Positions 1 to 7,979 of a stretch of DNA of 64,000 nucleotides are shown here, one piece after another; the stretch's first letter is position 1, and the number at the start of each line of letters is the position of its first letter. The notes beneath the pieces were generated by a model. It was given only the letters and a program-made list of their open reading frames with translations, was not told the DNA's origin and did not search any database. The DNA lies in contig NZ_CP139971.1 of assembly GCF_034424545.1 (NCBI RefSeq), forward strand, positions 1,302,001 through 1,366,000, written 5' to 3'. This DNA is from Trinickia caryophylli. GTDB taxonomy: Bacteria > Pseudomonadota > Gammaproteobacteria > Burkholderiales > Burkholderiaceae. A program made the translations under genes and the position numbers.

Positions 1-624
1 GCCGCCATGGGAACGAATTTCGCGACTTTGCAGAAAGACATGAAGTTGTCCAACCTGAATCATTGCGAGTGCGTCGTTCGGGAGCATTGGCGGGAAATCG
101 AAAAAACCGTCGGCGCATGCGGCGCCGGATCGATGCTAATGCATTCTCGCTTTCGGAAGATTCGAATATTCCGAATCGATATTCGATATTTTCGATCAAA
201 GCCGGCAGTCATCACACAGATCACGCAGCTTCGAGATCGCATCCGCGCCTGACGAGAACGGCCGGGCGCACGACAGAGCTCCATCTCCGGCGCGACACGG
301 TGGTCCCATGCACGCGCCATACTTCAGAACGATTCAGGCCGCGCTCAGGACTTTCAGGCTCCCGGTTGGGTAAGGTACGCGGCAGACCGAAAACCCGCGA
401 CGGTTGCGCAAACCCGGTGGCGTACGTATTCACGGGCATCTCTTCGCGTAGCGCAGAAACGTACCCGCGGGCGACGGCCACGCCCTATCGGGCGCGCCCG
501 GCTGCAGCTGCCTCGCATTCCGATTGCGAGGAGCGGCGCGACCGCAGGGCACTGACGTTTTCCGGCGCTCCCCGGGGCCGGCCGCCGGCCGACCTCGACG
601 CGCGCTTCAGTTGGGATACTTTTT
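1..624. other. Non-coding leader upstream of the molybdenum hydroxylase operon
   Basis: No convincing gene is seen here. The reading frames that cross it are Arg-rich shadows without family resemblance or ribosome binding sites. An AT-rich island at about 155-200 contains a 7-bp inverted repeat (CGAATAT at 163-169 and ATATTCG at 179-185), which could be an operator for the downstream operon. This is an inference from position and base composition only. Confidence 0.4.
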
Positions 625-1932
625 ATGAATCGCAAACGGGTATGGCTCGCTGCGGGCGGACTGGTTGCCATAGGCATCGCGCTCGCGGTCGGCGTCATGT
701 ACGAGCCGGCCATCGCGCCGATCGCCCCGCCGCCCCCCACGGCGTTCGAGCCCACGCTCAAGCGCGAGGGTGCGCGCATCGTCGCACTCGGCGATTGCGC
801 GGTCTGCCACACGTCGAAGAACGGCAAACCGTTCGCAGGCGGGCTGCCGCTCGCGACGCCGTTCGGCACGATCTACGCGACGAACATCACGCCCGACGCC
901 GCCACGGGTATCGGCCGATGGTCCGAGCGCGCGTTTGCGCGCGCATTGCGGCGCGGCATCTCACGCGATGGCCATCAGCTCTACCCCGCATTCCCGTACG
1001 TTCACTTCACGCGGATGTCCGACCGCGACATCGCCGCGGCTTACGCCTACCTCATGAGCCGCGAGCCGGTGAGCGCAGCGACGCCCCCGAATCGGCTGAT
1101 CTTCCCGCTGAACTTCCGCCCATTGGTCGCGTTCTGGAACATTCTGTTCCTCAGGGCAGGCCCGCGCGAGCCAGACGCCGCCCGCGACGCGGAATGGAAC
1201 AGGGGCAGGCTGCTCGTCGACGGGCTCGGCCATTGCGCCGCGTGCCACTCCCCGCTGAACGCGATAGGCGGCGAAAAACCGGGGTGGGCATTCGACGGCG
1301 GCCTCGTCGACGGCTGGGAGGCGCCGCCGCTCAACAGGCTCGCACAGGCCGTCAAACCGTGGACCAAAGCGCAGCTCACCACGTATCTACGCACCGGACT
1401 CGCGCCGGAGCATGGTGCCGCAGCCGGCCCGATGCTGCCGGTCACGCGGGAACTGGCCACCGTACCGGTGGAAGACGTCCAGGCCATCGCCACCTACGTC
1501 CTGTCGCTGCAACAGAAGGGCTCTGCGGGCAGCGAGAATAGCGAAGGCGCGGGTGGTGCGAACGCCCATGCAGTCGCGGCAGACATGCTTTCAACCGCGC
1601 AACGGCAAGGCGCGGTGCTCTTCGCCGCGTCATGTGCCCAATGTCACGGCCCGGCGTCGCCGATGCAGGCGATCGGCCTGCGACCCTCGCTGGCCTGGAG
1701 CACGGCGGTGAACGCATCGACACCGCGCAACGCGATTCAGACGATCCGCCACGGCATCGACTGGCACGGCGAAGACGCGATCAACTACATGCCCGCTTTC
1801 CGCGACGTCTATGACGACGAGCAGATCGCGAGCCTTGCCGCCTACGTGCGGCAAGCCTACTCGACGAAACCGGCGTGGGCGAATACCGCGGACATGGCGG
1901 CCACGCTCGAAAAGGAGGACAGCGCGCGATGA
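625..1932 (+). CDS. Tri-haem cytochrome c subunit of a molybdenum hydroxylase
   Basis: Membrane-anchored periplasmic cytochrome c that should pass electrons from the molybdenum hydroxylase encoded downstream to the respiratory chain. The 435-residue product starts with one hydrophobic anchor or signal segment (about residues 7-25). It carries three CxxCH haem sites, CAVCH near residue 59, CAACH near 204 and CAQCH near 337, which is the usual layout for the cytochrome subunit of membrane-bound aldehyde, isoquinoline or nicotinate dehydrogenases. Its stop overlaps the start of the [2Fe-2S] gene (ATGA at 1929-1932), so the two are translationally coupled. The family is clear; the substrate of the complex cannot be told from sequence. 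Confidence 0.92.
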   Translation: MNRKRVWLAAGGLVAIGIALAVGVMYEPAIAPIAPPPPTAFEPTLKREGARIVALGDCAVCHTSKNGKPFAGGLPLATPFGTIYATNITPDAATGIGRWSERAFARALRRGISRDGHQLYPAFPYVHFTRMSDRDIAAAYAYLMSREPVSAATPPNRLIFPLNFRPLVAFWNILFLRAGPREPDAARDAEWNRGRLLVDGLGHCAACHSPLNAIGGEKPGWAFDGGLVDGWEAPPLNRLAQAVKPWTKAQLTTYLRTGLAPEHGAAAGPMLPVTRELATVPVEDVQAIATYVLSLQQKGSAGSENSEGAGGANAHAVAADMLSTAQRQGAVLFAASCAQCHGPASPMQAIGLRPSLAWSTAVNASTPRNAIQTIRHGIDWHGEDAINYMPAFRDVYDDEQIASLAAYVRQAYSTKPAWANTADMAATLEKEDSAR

Positions 1933-2429
1933 TTTCCCTCAACGTGAACGGCGTGCGGCACACGCTGAATCTCGACCCTTCGACACCGCTGCTCTATGCG
2001 TTGCGCAACGACCTCGAGCTGAATGGCGCAAAGTTCGGCTGCGGGCTCGGGCAGTGCGGGGCGTGTACCGTCATCGTCGACGACAAACCGGTGTTCTCGT
2101 GCCTGCTGCCGGTGAGCGCCATCGGCGAAAGACAGGTCCGCACGATCGAAAGCCTCGGCACGGCCGAGCATCCCGGGCCGCTGCAACGCGCGTTCGTCAG
2201 GCATCAGGCGGCGCAGTGCGGCTACTGCATCGCGGGGATGATCATGCGGGCGCAGGCGCTGCTCGAACGCAACCCCAAGCCGAGCGAGGAAGAGATCCGC
2301 GCCCACATGTCCCCGAACCTCTGCCGTTGCGGAACCCATATGCGGATACTCGCGGCGATCCGCGAGGCGGTCGGACTCGACGATCCGCATGCCGCACCCG
2401 CGGTTATCGAAAAAAAGGCATTGCGATGA
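1929..2429 (+). CDS. [2Fe-2S] small subunit of a xanthine-dehydrogenase-family enzyme
   Basis: Electron-transfer subunit of a molybdenum hydroxylase, IorA-like, 166 residues. The N-terminal plant-ferredoxin-type cluster is visible as CGLGQCGAC followed by a fourth Cys in VFSC. The C-terminal cluster is visible as QCGYC and CRCG. Together these give the two [2Fe-2S] centres standard for the family. The start at 1929 is chosen because it gives a domain beginning MISLNVNG and overlaps the cytochrome stop by 4 bases. The 3' end overlaps the large-subunit start (2426-2429). It has no signal peptide, which fits export piggy-backed on the TAT signal of the large subunit (inference). Confidence 0.93.
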   Translation: MISLNVNGVRHTLNLDPSTPLLYALRNDLELNGAKFGCGLGQCGACTVIVDDKPVFSCLLPVSAIGERQVRTIESLGTAEHPGPLQRAFVRHQAAQCGYCIAGMIMRAQALLERNPKPSEEEIRAHMSPNLCRCGTHMRILAAIREAVGLDDPHAAPAVIEKKALR

Positions 2430-4717
2430 GCCGTCAAACGAATGATCCGGCAAGCTGCGTACGAGAAGACACCCTCGACGAGGGCCGCCGCCGCTTCATG
2501 ATATCGGGGGCCCTCTTCGTCACGTTCACGATGGTGCCGAGCGTCGAGGCGCTGGCGCAGGAAGTGATCGCCGACGAGGGCGCGGCCGTTCACATATCGA
2601 AGGCAACCCAGGCGCTCGCCGGCAGCCTCAAGACGAACCCGCTGCTCGATGCATGGATCAAGATTGCGCCGAACGGCGCAGTGACCGTGTTCACGGGCAA
2701 GGTCGAGTTGGGCACCGGCGTACGCACCGCACTCTTGCAGGTGGCTGCGGAGGAACTCGACATGAACCCGGCGTCGATCACGTTTCTGACCGCCGATACG
2801 GGCGCATCCCCCGACGAGGGACTCACCGCCGGCAGTCATACGATGGCGGACAGCGGCACGGCGCTGCTCAACGCCGCAGCGCAGGTGCGCGACCTGCTCG
2901 TTCGCGCGGCGGCGCGCCGCCTCGGCGTGGATGCCGCCACGCTGACGACGAGCAATGCCGTCATCCAGGCCGCCGATGGGCGCACGATGACCTACGGCGA
3001 AGCGGTCGGATTCGTGGATCTGCACCGTCAGGCCGCGCCGGACTCCCCCCTCAAGGACCCGACGGCCTTCCGCGTCATCGGTACCTCGTTGCCGCGGCTC
3101 GAGATTCCGGCCAAAGTCACGGGCGGCGCGAGCTATGTCCAGGATCTGCGGATGCCCGGCATGCTGCACGCAAGAGTGGTGATGCCGCCGTCATACGACG
3201 CGAAGCTCCTCGATTTCGACGAGCGCACGATCCTCTCGATGCCGGGCGTGGTGCGCATCGTGCGCAACGGCAGCTTTCTCGCGGTGGTGGCGCGCGGCGA
3301 GTGGCAAGCCGTGACGGCACAGCGGGCGCTTTCGGCAACGAGCCGCTGGACCCCCGGTCGCCCGCTGCCCGATCCCGCCACCGTGCACCACGACCTGAAG
3401 CAGCTCGCCACCCGCCAGATCAAGATTGCGGACCAGCACGAGCCGGCCGCGCCGGCGGTAAAAACGCTGAATGCCCGCTTCATCAAGCGCTATCTGATGC
3501 ACGGCTCGATCGGGCCGTCATGCGCAGTTGCTGTGTCGCGCAAGGGCGAAATGACGGTCTGGACTCACTCGCAAGGCGTCTATCCGCTGCGCGACGCGCT
3601 CGCGGAAATGCTCTCGCTGCCGAAGGAGAACGTGCGCTGCATCCACACCGAGGGTTCGGGCTGCTACGGTCATAACGGTGCCGACGACGTGGCCGCACAC
3701 GCTGCCTTGATCGCCGCCGCCCTGCCCGATCAGCCGATCCGCGTGCAATGGATGCGCGAGCAGGAACACACCTGGGATCACTTTGCGCCGGCCATGGTGA
3801 CCGAACTGAGCGCGTCGCTCGACGCGCAAGGGAACATCGTCGATTGGAAGTATGCGCTCTGGAGCAGTTCTCACAACGAGCGCATCGTCAATGCAGGCCG
3901 GCTGCTTCCCGCACGTATGCTCGAAAAGCCGTTCGTGCCCGCGCCTTCCGAGCCGATGCTGCAACCCGAAGGTGGCGGCGATCGCAACGCCATTCCGCTT
4001 TATGCGCTACCGAACGTGTACGTCATGAACAACTTCTCGCCGACGATGCCGCTTCAGACTTCGGCCATGCGCTCGCTCGGTGCGCATACGAACGTGTTCT
4101 CGATCGAAAGCATGATGGACGAGCTCGCGCATGCGGCGGGCATCGATCCCGTGGCGTTCCGACTGCGGCACATGCGGGACCCGCGCGCGCGAGAGACGAT
4201 CACGCTCGCGGCGAAGCAGTTCGGCTGGCCGCGTCCGCCACGCGCACGCAATCGCGGCGTCGGCTTCGCATTCGGCAAATACAAGAACCTGATGGCGTAC
4301 GTGGCGATGGCAGTGGACATATCGGTGGTGCCGGAAACCGGGCAGGTGACGCTCGAACACGCGCACGTAGTGGTGGATGCCGGCCAGATCGTCAACCCCG
4401 ACGGAATCCGCAATCAGATCGAAGGGGGCGTGATTCAGTCGGCCAGTTGGACGTTGTACGAGGCGCTGCGCTACGACACCGAGCGCATCCGCAGCTTCGA
4501 CTGGAGCAGCTATCCGATTCTGCGTTTCCCCGTCGTTCCGAAAAACCTCACGGTGCATCTGATCGACCGCCCAGGCGCGCCGTTCCTCGGCGTAGCGGAA
4601 GCATCCATGGGACCGACCGCCGGCGCGCTCGCGAACGCGCTCTTCGACGCGACGGGCAAACGCCCGCGCGAAATGCCAATGGCCGGCGAATCGCTGCGCC
4701 GGCAGATCGGAGTCTGA
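2426..4717 (+). CDS. Molybdopterin-binding large subunit (IorB/aldehyde oxidase type), TAT-exported
   Basis: Catalytic subunit of a periplasmic molybdenum hydroxylase, 763 residues. The N-terminus has a twin-arginine stretch (GRRRFMISG, about residues 21-29) followed by a hydrophobic segment, as expected for a folded cofactor protein using TAT. The C-terminal GVAEASMGP segment is the equivalent of the family GxGE loop and keeps the catalytic Glu, with Ala in place of the second Gly. The tail ALANALFDATGKRPREMP is typical of IorB-like proteins. The three genes form one coupled operon. Likely substrates are N-heterocycles or aldehydes; sequence does not decide. Confidence 0.92.
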   Translation: MSRQTNDPASCVREDTLDEGRRRFMISGALFVTFTMVPSVEALAQEVIADEGAAVHISKATQALAGSLKTNPLLDAWIKIAPNGAVTVFTGKVELGTGVRTALLQVAAEELDMNPASITFLTADTGASPDEGLTAGSHTMADSGTALLNAAAQVRDLLVRAAARRLGVDAATLTTSNAVIQAADGRTMTYGEAVGFVDLHRQAAPDSPLKDPTAFRVIGTSLPRLEIPAKVTGGASYVQDLRMPGMLHARVVMPPSYDAKLLDFDERTILSMPGVVRIVRNGSFLAVVARGEWQAVTAQRALSATSRWTPGRPLPDPATVHHDLKQLATRQIKIADQHEPAAPAVKTLNARFIKRYLMHGSIGPSCAVAVSRKGEMTVWTHSQGVYPLRDALAEMLSLPKENVRCIHTEGSGCYGHNGADDVAAHAALIAAALPDQPIRVQWMREQEHTWDHFAPAMVTELSASLDAQGNIVDWKYALWSSSHNERIVNAGRLLPARMLEKPFVPAPSEPMLQPEGGGDRNAIPLYALPNVYVMNNFSPTMPLQTSAMRSLGAHTNVFSIESMMDELAHAAGIDPVAFRLRHMRDPRARETITLAAKQFGWPRPPRARNRGVGFAFGKYKNLMAYVAMAVDISVVPETGQVTLEHAHVVVDAGQIVNPDGIRNQIEGGVIQSASWTLYEALRYDTERIRSFDWSSYPILRFPVVPKNLTVHLIDRPGAPFLGVAEASMGPTAGALANALFDATGKRPREMPMAGESLRRQIGV

Positions 4718-4739
4718 CGCGGCCGAGGCGGGGCGGCCG

Positions 4740-4786
4740 CCGAACCGGGCTGGAAGCGACGGCGTAACAACGCGCGCCCGGTTCGG
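4740..4786. terminator. Candidate bidirectional terminator stem
   Basis: An 11-bp perfect inverted repeat, CCGAACCGGGC at 4740-4750 and GCCCGGTTCGG at 4776-4786, lies between the convergent large-subunit gene and the regulator. The loop is long (25 nt) and there is no T tract, so the terminator role rests mainly on its position. Confidence 0.4.
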
Positions 4787-4792
4787 GCGAAG

Positions 4793-5689
4793 TCACAATC
4801 TGGCCGAGGACGACCATTCCTGCGAGCGATACCGCGTCCGCGCGGGGCGATCCGGGGCTTGCGGCAACCTCACCGCACGCTCGTGAGCCTGCCGCATCAG
4901 ATCCAACAAGTGCATGAAGCTCGCCCGGGCTTCGACCAGAAACGGCGCGGACAACCGAATGCCACGCCGGTTACCGTCGTGGGACAGAATCCCCAGCCGC
5001 TCGGCCCCGTTGAGCACGTTGCGCACGTGCGATTTCGACAGGCCGAGCATCTGCGCGACGGCGCCACCAGTCAGTTCGAGCGGTACCGGCGCATCGACCG
5101 GGCTGCCCGCTTCGAGGCAGCCCTGGCAATGCGCGCGCAAGAACGCGTAGGCGATGCGCAAACCGCATTCGTGATCCTCGAACCATTGCCAACGCGGGAA
5201 CGCGTCGCGACGCTGAGCGATGCCTTCGATGACGAGCAGCGAAGCCCGCACATAGCGTTCGAAATACGACTGGTCGGTTTGCAGGTTGTCCGCGCAGCCG
5301 GGCGGCATCACGTCGAGCATTTCCGCCAGCACGAGATGATGGACCAGCCAGTCGCGCAAACCGTCGACGACGCGCGGCCCCGGCACAAGGAATTTCTCGC
5401 GGCGGTCCATCGGGTTGAGTTCGACCGACAGCAGCCTCGCGACTTTGGCCACGCCGACGAACGCCGCGAGCGTACGACCGCATCCGGTTTGCGTCTGCAG
5501 CCACCGCAAGGTCGGCCTCGGGCCGACGCCCGCCTTCCAGTCGAAGTGCGCGATGACGAGCCGCCCCATTGCATGCGACTGCATCACACGACCGAAAATC
5601 TTGTTGATCAGCCGTTCCCCGACGAACAACGCCAGAACCTGATCGGTGTGCCGCATCACCGCGCGCGCGTACAACTCGTCGTCCGGCAT
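4793..5689 (-). CDS. Putative helix-turn-helix regulator
   Basis: A 298-residue protein of uncertain family. A helix-turn-helix-like segment near residues 210-245 (AVAQMLGLSKSHVRNVLN followed by a GILSHDG wing) resembles MarR/winged-helix DNA-binding regions. The N-terminal 200 residues are helical and unrecognised. The start at 5689 is chosen because GGGGGA lies just upstream of an ATG encoding MPDDELYAR. An upstream in-frame TTG at 5752 would add 21 low-complexity residues encoded by the 8-bp tandem repeat. It is convergent with the molybdenum hydroxylase operon. A regulator role is inferred from the HTH alone. Confidence 0.65.
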   Translation of the reverse strand: MPDDELYARAVMRHTDQVLALFVGERLINKIFGRVMQSHAMGRLVIAHFDWKAGVGPRPTLRWLQTQTGCGRTLAAFVGVAKVARLLSVELNPMDRREKFLVPGPRVVDGLRDWLVHHLVLAEMLDVMPPGCADNLQTDQSYFERYVRASLLVIEGIAQRRDAFPRWQWFEDHECGLRIAYAFLRAHCQGCLEAGSPVDAPVPLELTGGAVAQMLGLSKSHVRNVLNGAERLGILSHDGNRRGIRLSAPFLVEARASFMHLLDLMRQAHERAVRLPQAPDRPARTRYRSQEWSSSARL

Positions 5690-5713
5690 CGTTCCCCCGT
5701 TTGTCCGTCTGCC

Positions 5714-5745
5714 TGTTTGCCTGTTTGCCTGTTTGCCTGTTTGCC
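5714..5745. repeat. Four perfect tandem copies of the octamer TGTTTGCC
   Basis: Units lie at 5714-5721, 5722-5729, 5730-5737 and 5738-5745, with degenerate half-units on the distal side. The array sits 25-56 bp upstream of the chosen start of the regulator gene at 5689, so it falls in the leader or promoter. If the upstream TTG at 5752 is used it lies inside the coding frame. Eight is not a multiple of three, so copy-number change would shift frame. Confidence 0.95.
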
Positions 5746-5910
5746 CGGCCAATACATGCCATTTTTGGACTTGATTGTAATACCGCCCGACTCGAAGATC
5801 CGGTTCCGTAGCACAGCGAAAACAAAGAGAACAAGCACGGGGTTATCTCGTTCTTCGAGCATTATCGTACCGGGCGCGTCCGGTACGAACGACACATTCA
5901 AGGAGGTCAT

Positions 5911-6573
5911 GTGCCGCTCCAGCCCTTTCATCGATTCACACCGCCCGACATGACGCTGTACAACCTGCCGGAGCGATCTGCCGCGCAACAGGTGGGCACC
6001 GAGGTCATCGTCTCCTCCCTCGATGCCGTGCGCGATCCGCTATACCCGTTCGAGGACATTCCGAAGTCGCATCCCGATGCCGTCGAACAGCGCAATCGCA
6101 TTCGAGAACAGAAGCGCCGGGACGTTTCGCACTACCGAACTTCGCGAAGCCGATGGTGGGAAGTCGCGCATTTCGAGCGCGTGGAAGAAGACCTCGAAAA
6201 AAAAATCGTCGTCACCGCGGGTTCGGAAATCGAGCTCACCAGCGAAAGTAAATCGACGCTTACGGCGAAGCTCGGCTTCGAGCTCGGCTATCCCGACATC
6301 GCCAAGATCACCGGGGAAATCGAAGCGGGTCTCGAGCTGACCGACACTGGATCGTTCAAAAGAACGGAGAGCCGAACGATCGAACTCAATCAGAAGCTGC
6401 GGGGCGGCTATCTCTACTTCTTCTGGCAAACGCTGGAAGCGATCCGGCTCGAACGGCGCCGCTTCGGCATGACCTCTTACGAGCTGGTATCCGAAGTGAT
6501 TGCACGCTCGCCGGAGGTGGTGCCGGTACGTGTCCAGTTCCGCGAAGCCGATGCTCCCGCCGCCACCGAATGA
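5911..6573 (+). CDS. Unknown protein with a beta-hairpin-like central region
   Basis: Not recognised. 220 residues, no signal peptide and no membrane helix. The start is a GTG at 5911 behind AGGAGG (5901-5906); the ATG at 5909 is out of frame. Residues about 100-160 alternate polar and hydrophobic side chains, rich in Ser, Thr, Glu and Lys, around a GYPDIAKITGEI turn. This resembles the amphipathic insertion hairpins of aerolysin-type beta pore formers, but that is pattern resemblance only. The frame contains a run of nine A (6197-6205), unusual in this GC-rich genome. It is followed closely by two more small unknown genes on the same strand. Confidence 0.7.
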   Translation: MPLQPFHRFTPPDMTLYNLPERSAAQQVGTEVIVSSLDAVRDPLYPFEDIPKSHPDAVEQRNRIREQKRRDVSHYRTSRSRWWEVAHFERVEEDLEKKIVVTAGSEIELTSESKSTLTAKLGFELGYPDIAKITGEIEAGLELTDTGSFKRTESRTIELNQKLRGGYLYFFWQTLEAIRLERRRFGMTSYELVSEVIARSPEVVPVRVQFREADAPAATE

Positions 6574-6591
6574 GCCGACCAAGGAGACGCT

Positions 6592-6897
6592 ATGTCGCAA
6601 CAACACACACTGGCTCCCGGCGAAGTCGTCCGTTTCGGCACGATGGCCTTTTCCGGACAAACGATGGTCTTCATGCAGAACCTCGACGACAACTACCGAG
6701 GCCGCGCGCGCATACGTCCGGTCGGCGCCGAGGTCACCGATCTGTCGCGCAAGTTGCTGGGTAATTCGTTTTACGGCGAATGGGAGGACTTCATTGGACC
6801 GAGCCAATTCAAGGAACTGCGGTTCAAGTATGCGGGCGCCATCATGGAAGTCGCCAATATCGGCCATACGCAGTTGAAGGTCTGGACCGATCTCTGA
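6592..6897 (+). CDS. Unknown small beta-rich protein
   Basis: Not recognised. 101 residues beginning MSQQHTLAPGEVVRFG, with a predicted mostly beta content and no signal peptide or cysteines. It starts 18 bp after the preceding gene behind AAGGAG, which suggests co-transcription and possibly partnership with the 220-residue protein upstream. The short alternating strands and aromatic residues (Phe, Tyr, Trp) would suit a beta-sandwich, but no family can be named. Confidence 0.68.
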   Translation: MSQQHTLAPGEVVRFGTMAFSGQTMVFMQNLDDNYRGRARIRPVGAEVTDLSRKLLGNSFYGEWEDFIGPSQFKELRFKYAGAIMEVANIGHTQLKVWTDL

Positions 6898-6961
6898 GCG
6901 CCGATCGCCCGCGGCTCATTGCCGATTCTTCGATTCAAGGAACACCGTTTACGAGGGCATC

Positions 6962-7285
6962 ATGACATTCAAATTCATTCGCCACGCCACACTCATCGCC
7001 TTGTTGTCCGTCGCCTGCACAGCGCATGCCCAGGCAGACCCGGACGCGTGCAAGCAATGGAAGAAGTCGTTCAACGAAACCGCCGCCGACGCCAAGGCGG
7101 CGCGGACCAAGCTGAAGACGTATATGCCGAAGGGAAAGAACCCTGAAACCGTCGCGCAATGGAAAGCGAGCGTCGACGACGCCACGTTTCGAAAGATCCT
7201 GCCGCTCGTGAACCGGATCGACGAAGCCAACAAGCACGGCAAACGGCTTTTCGATCTGATGCATCAGGGCCGGTGCCCGGCCTGA
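6962..7285 (+). CDS. Small secreted protein of unknown function
   Basis: 107 residues with a clear Sec signal peptide (positive FKFIRH, hydrophobic TLIALLSVAC, cleavage after AHA), so the mature protein of about 85 residues should be periplasmic. The mature part is Lys-rich and helical, with two cysteines (DACKQW and GRCPA) placed to form one disulfide linking its ends. It follows two unknown genes on the same strand and may belong to their unit. No family recognised. Confidence 0.7.
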   Translation: MTFKFIRHATLIALLSVACTAHAQADPDACKQWKKSFNETAADAKAARTKLKTYMPKGKNPETVAQWKASVDDATFRKILPLVNRIDEANKHGKRLFDLMHQGRCPA

Positions 7286-7380
7286 GGCGCTCGATCCGCG
7301 CGGGGCCGGAACGGGGGCGTCGCGACGATGCGGCGCCCTCGCAGTCAAGACTGCGCCGTCTGCCCGGTAGCATTGACGAA

Positions 7381-7407
7381 TGTCGCTCTCACGATGCGTG
7401 AGCGACA
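7381..7407. terminator. Candidate terminator stem between convergent genes
   Basis: An 8-bp perfect stem, TGTCGCTC at 7381-7388 and GAGCGACA at 7400-7407, with an 11-nt loop. It lies between the small secreted protein and the 3' end of the leftward T6SS operon. No T tract follows, so the assignment is by position. Confidence 0.35.
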
Positions 7408-7435
7408 CGCGCGTGGCTGGCAGCTCGGGACTGTG

Positions 7436-7966
7436 TCATCGAGCAGTACTCTGAGGCGCACCACCGGACGCAATGAGCAACTGGTCGACCAATTCGAGCT
7501 TCAGTGGCTTATCGGCACTCAGCTTTTTCTTTTCGATCACGTATTTCCAGCCGCCTCCATTGCCCGGGTTACGGTAGAACGCAACGATCGCCACGAACTT
7601 CGTGTCGGCCTGCATCGGCTGAGAAAGGCTGGCCGACGCGCCCGGGTTCAGCACGGAAGCCATGCTTGCCTGCAGGTCCTGTGCGAGCACCGTCCGGTCG
7701 TTGTTCAGGAGATCCTCATACGAGGCGCCGTCAAACATCGCCCGGTCCTTGAGCTGATACACGCGCACGGCGACCGACGTCGCACGGCCCGCGTCGTCCG
7801 GATTCAACGCTTCGCGGGCGGACAGATCGACGTCGAGCACCTTGACCTGCTTAAAAAAAACAGCGTGATAGGCACTCGATGAGGCGTCGGAGACGGACTG
7901 CCATGCGCCGCAGGCCGACAGCAGCAGGACTGATGCAGCGGTTGAGATGGCGCAACGGATGGACAT
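7436..7966 (-). CDS. tssJ: T6SS outer-membrane lipoprotein TssJ
   Basis: Outer-membrane anchor of the T6SS membrane complex (TssJLM). 176 residues with a lipoprotein signal peptide and lipobox LLSAC, followed by the TssJ beta-sandwich features (DLSAREALNPD, VAVRVYQLKD). The start at 7966 is preceded by AAGGAG and lies 13 bp after tssG; upstream in-frame starts would push the signal peptide inward. It is the last gene of the leftward operon. On its coding strand it contains a run of eight T (7853-7860). Confidence 0.93.
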   Translation of the reverse strand: MSIRCAISTAASVLLLSACGAWQSVSDASSSAYHAVFFKQVKVLDVDLSAREALNPDDAGRATSVAVRVYQLKDRAMFDGASYEDLLNNDRTVLAQDLQASMASVLNPGASASLSQPMQADTKFVAIVAFYRNPGNGGGWKYVIEKKKLSADKPLKLELVDQLLIASGGAPQSTAR

Positions 7967-7979
7967 TGAGACTCCTTGG

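Noticed and set aside
63..1541. 492-codon frame on the plus strand
   Set aside because: It is a shadow of the cytochrome c gene in another frame; Arg-rich, with no family resemblance.
5714..5745. CRISPR-like array
   Set aside because: The 8-bp units are directly adjacent with no spacers, so this is a simple tandem repeat.
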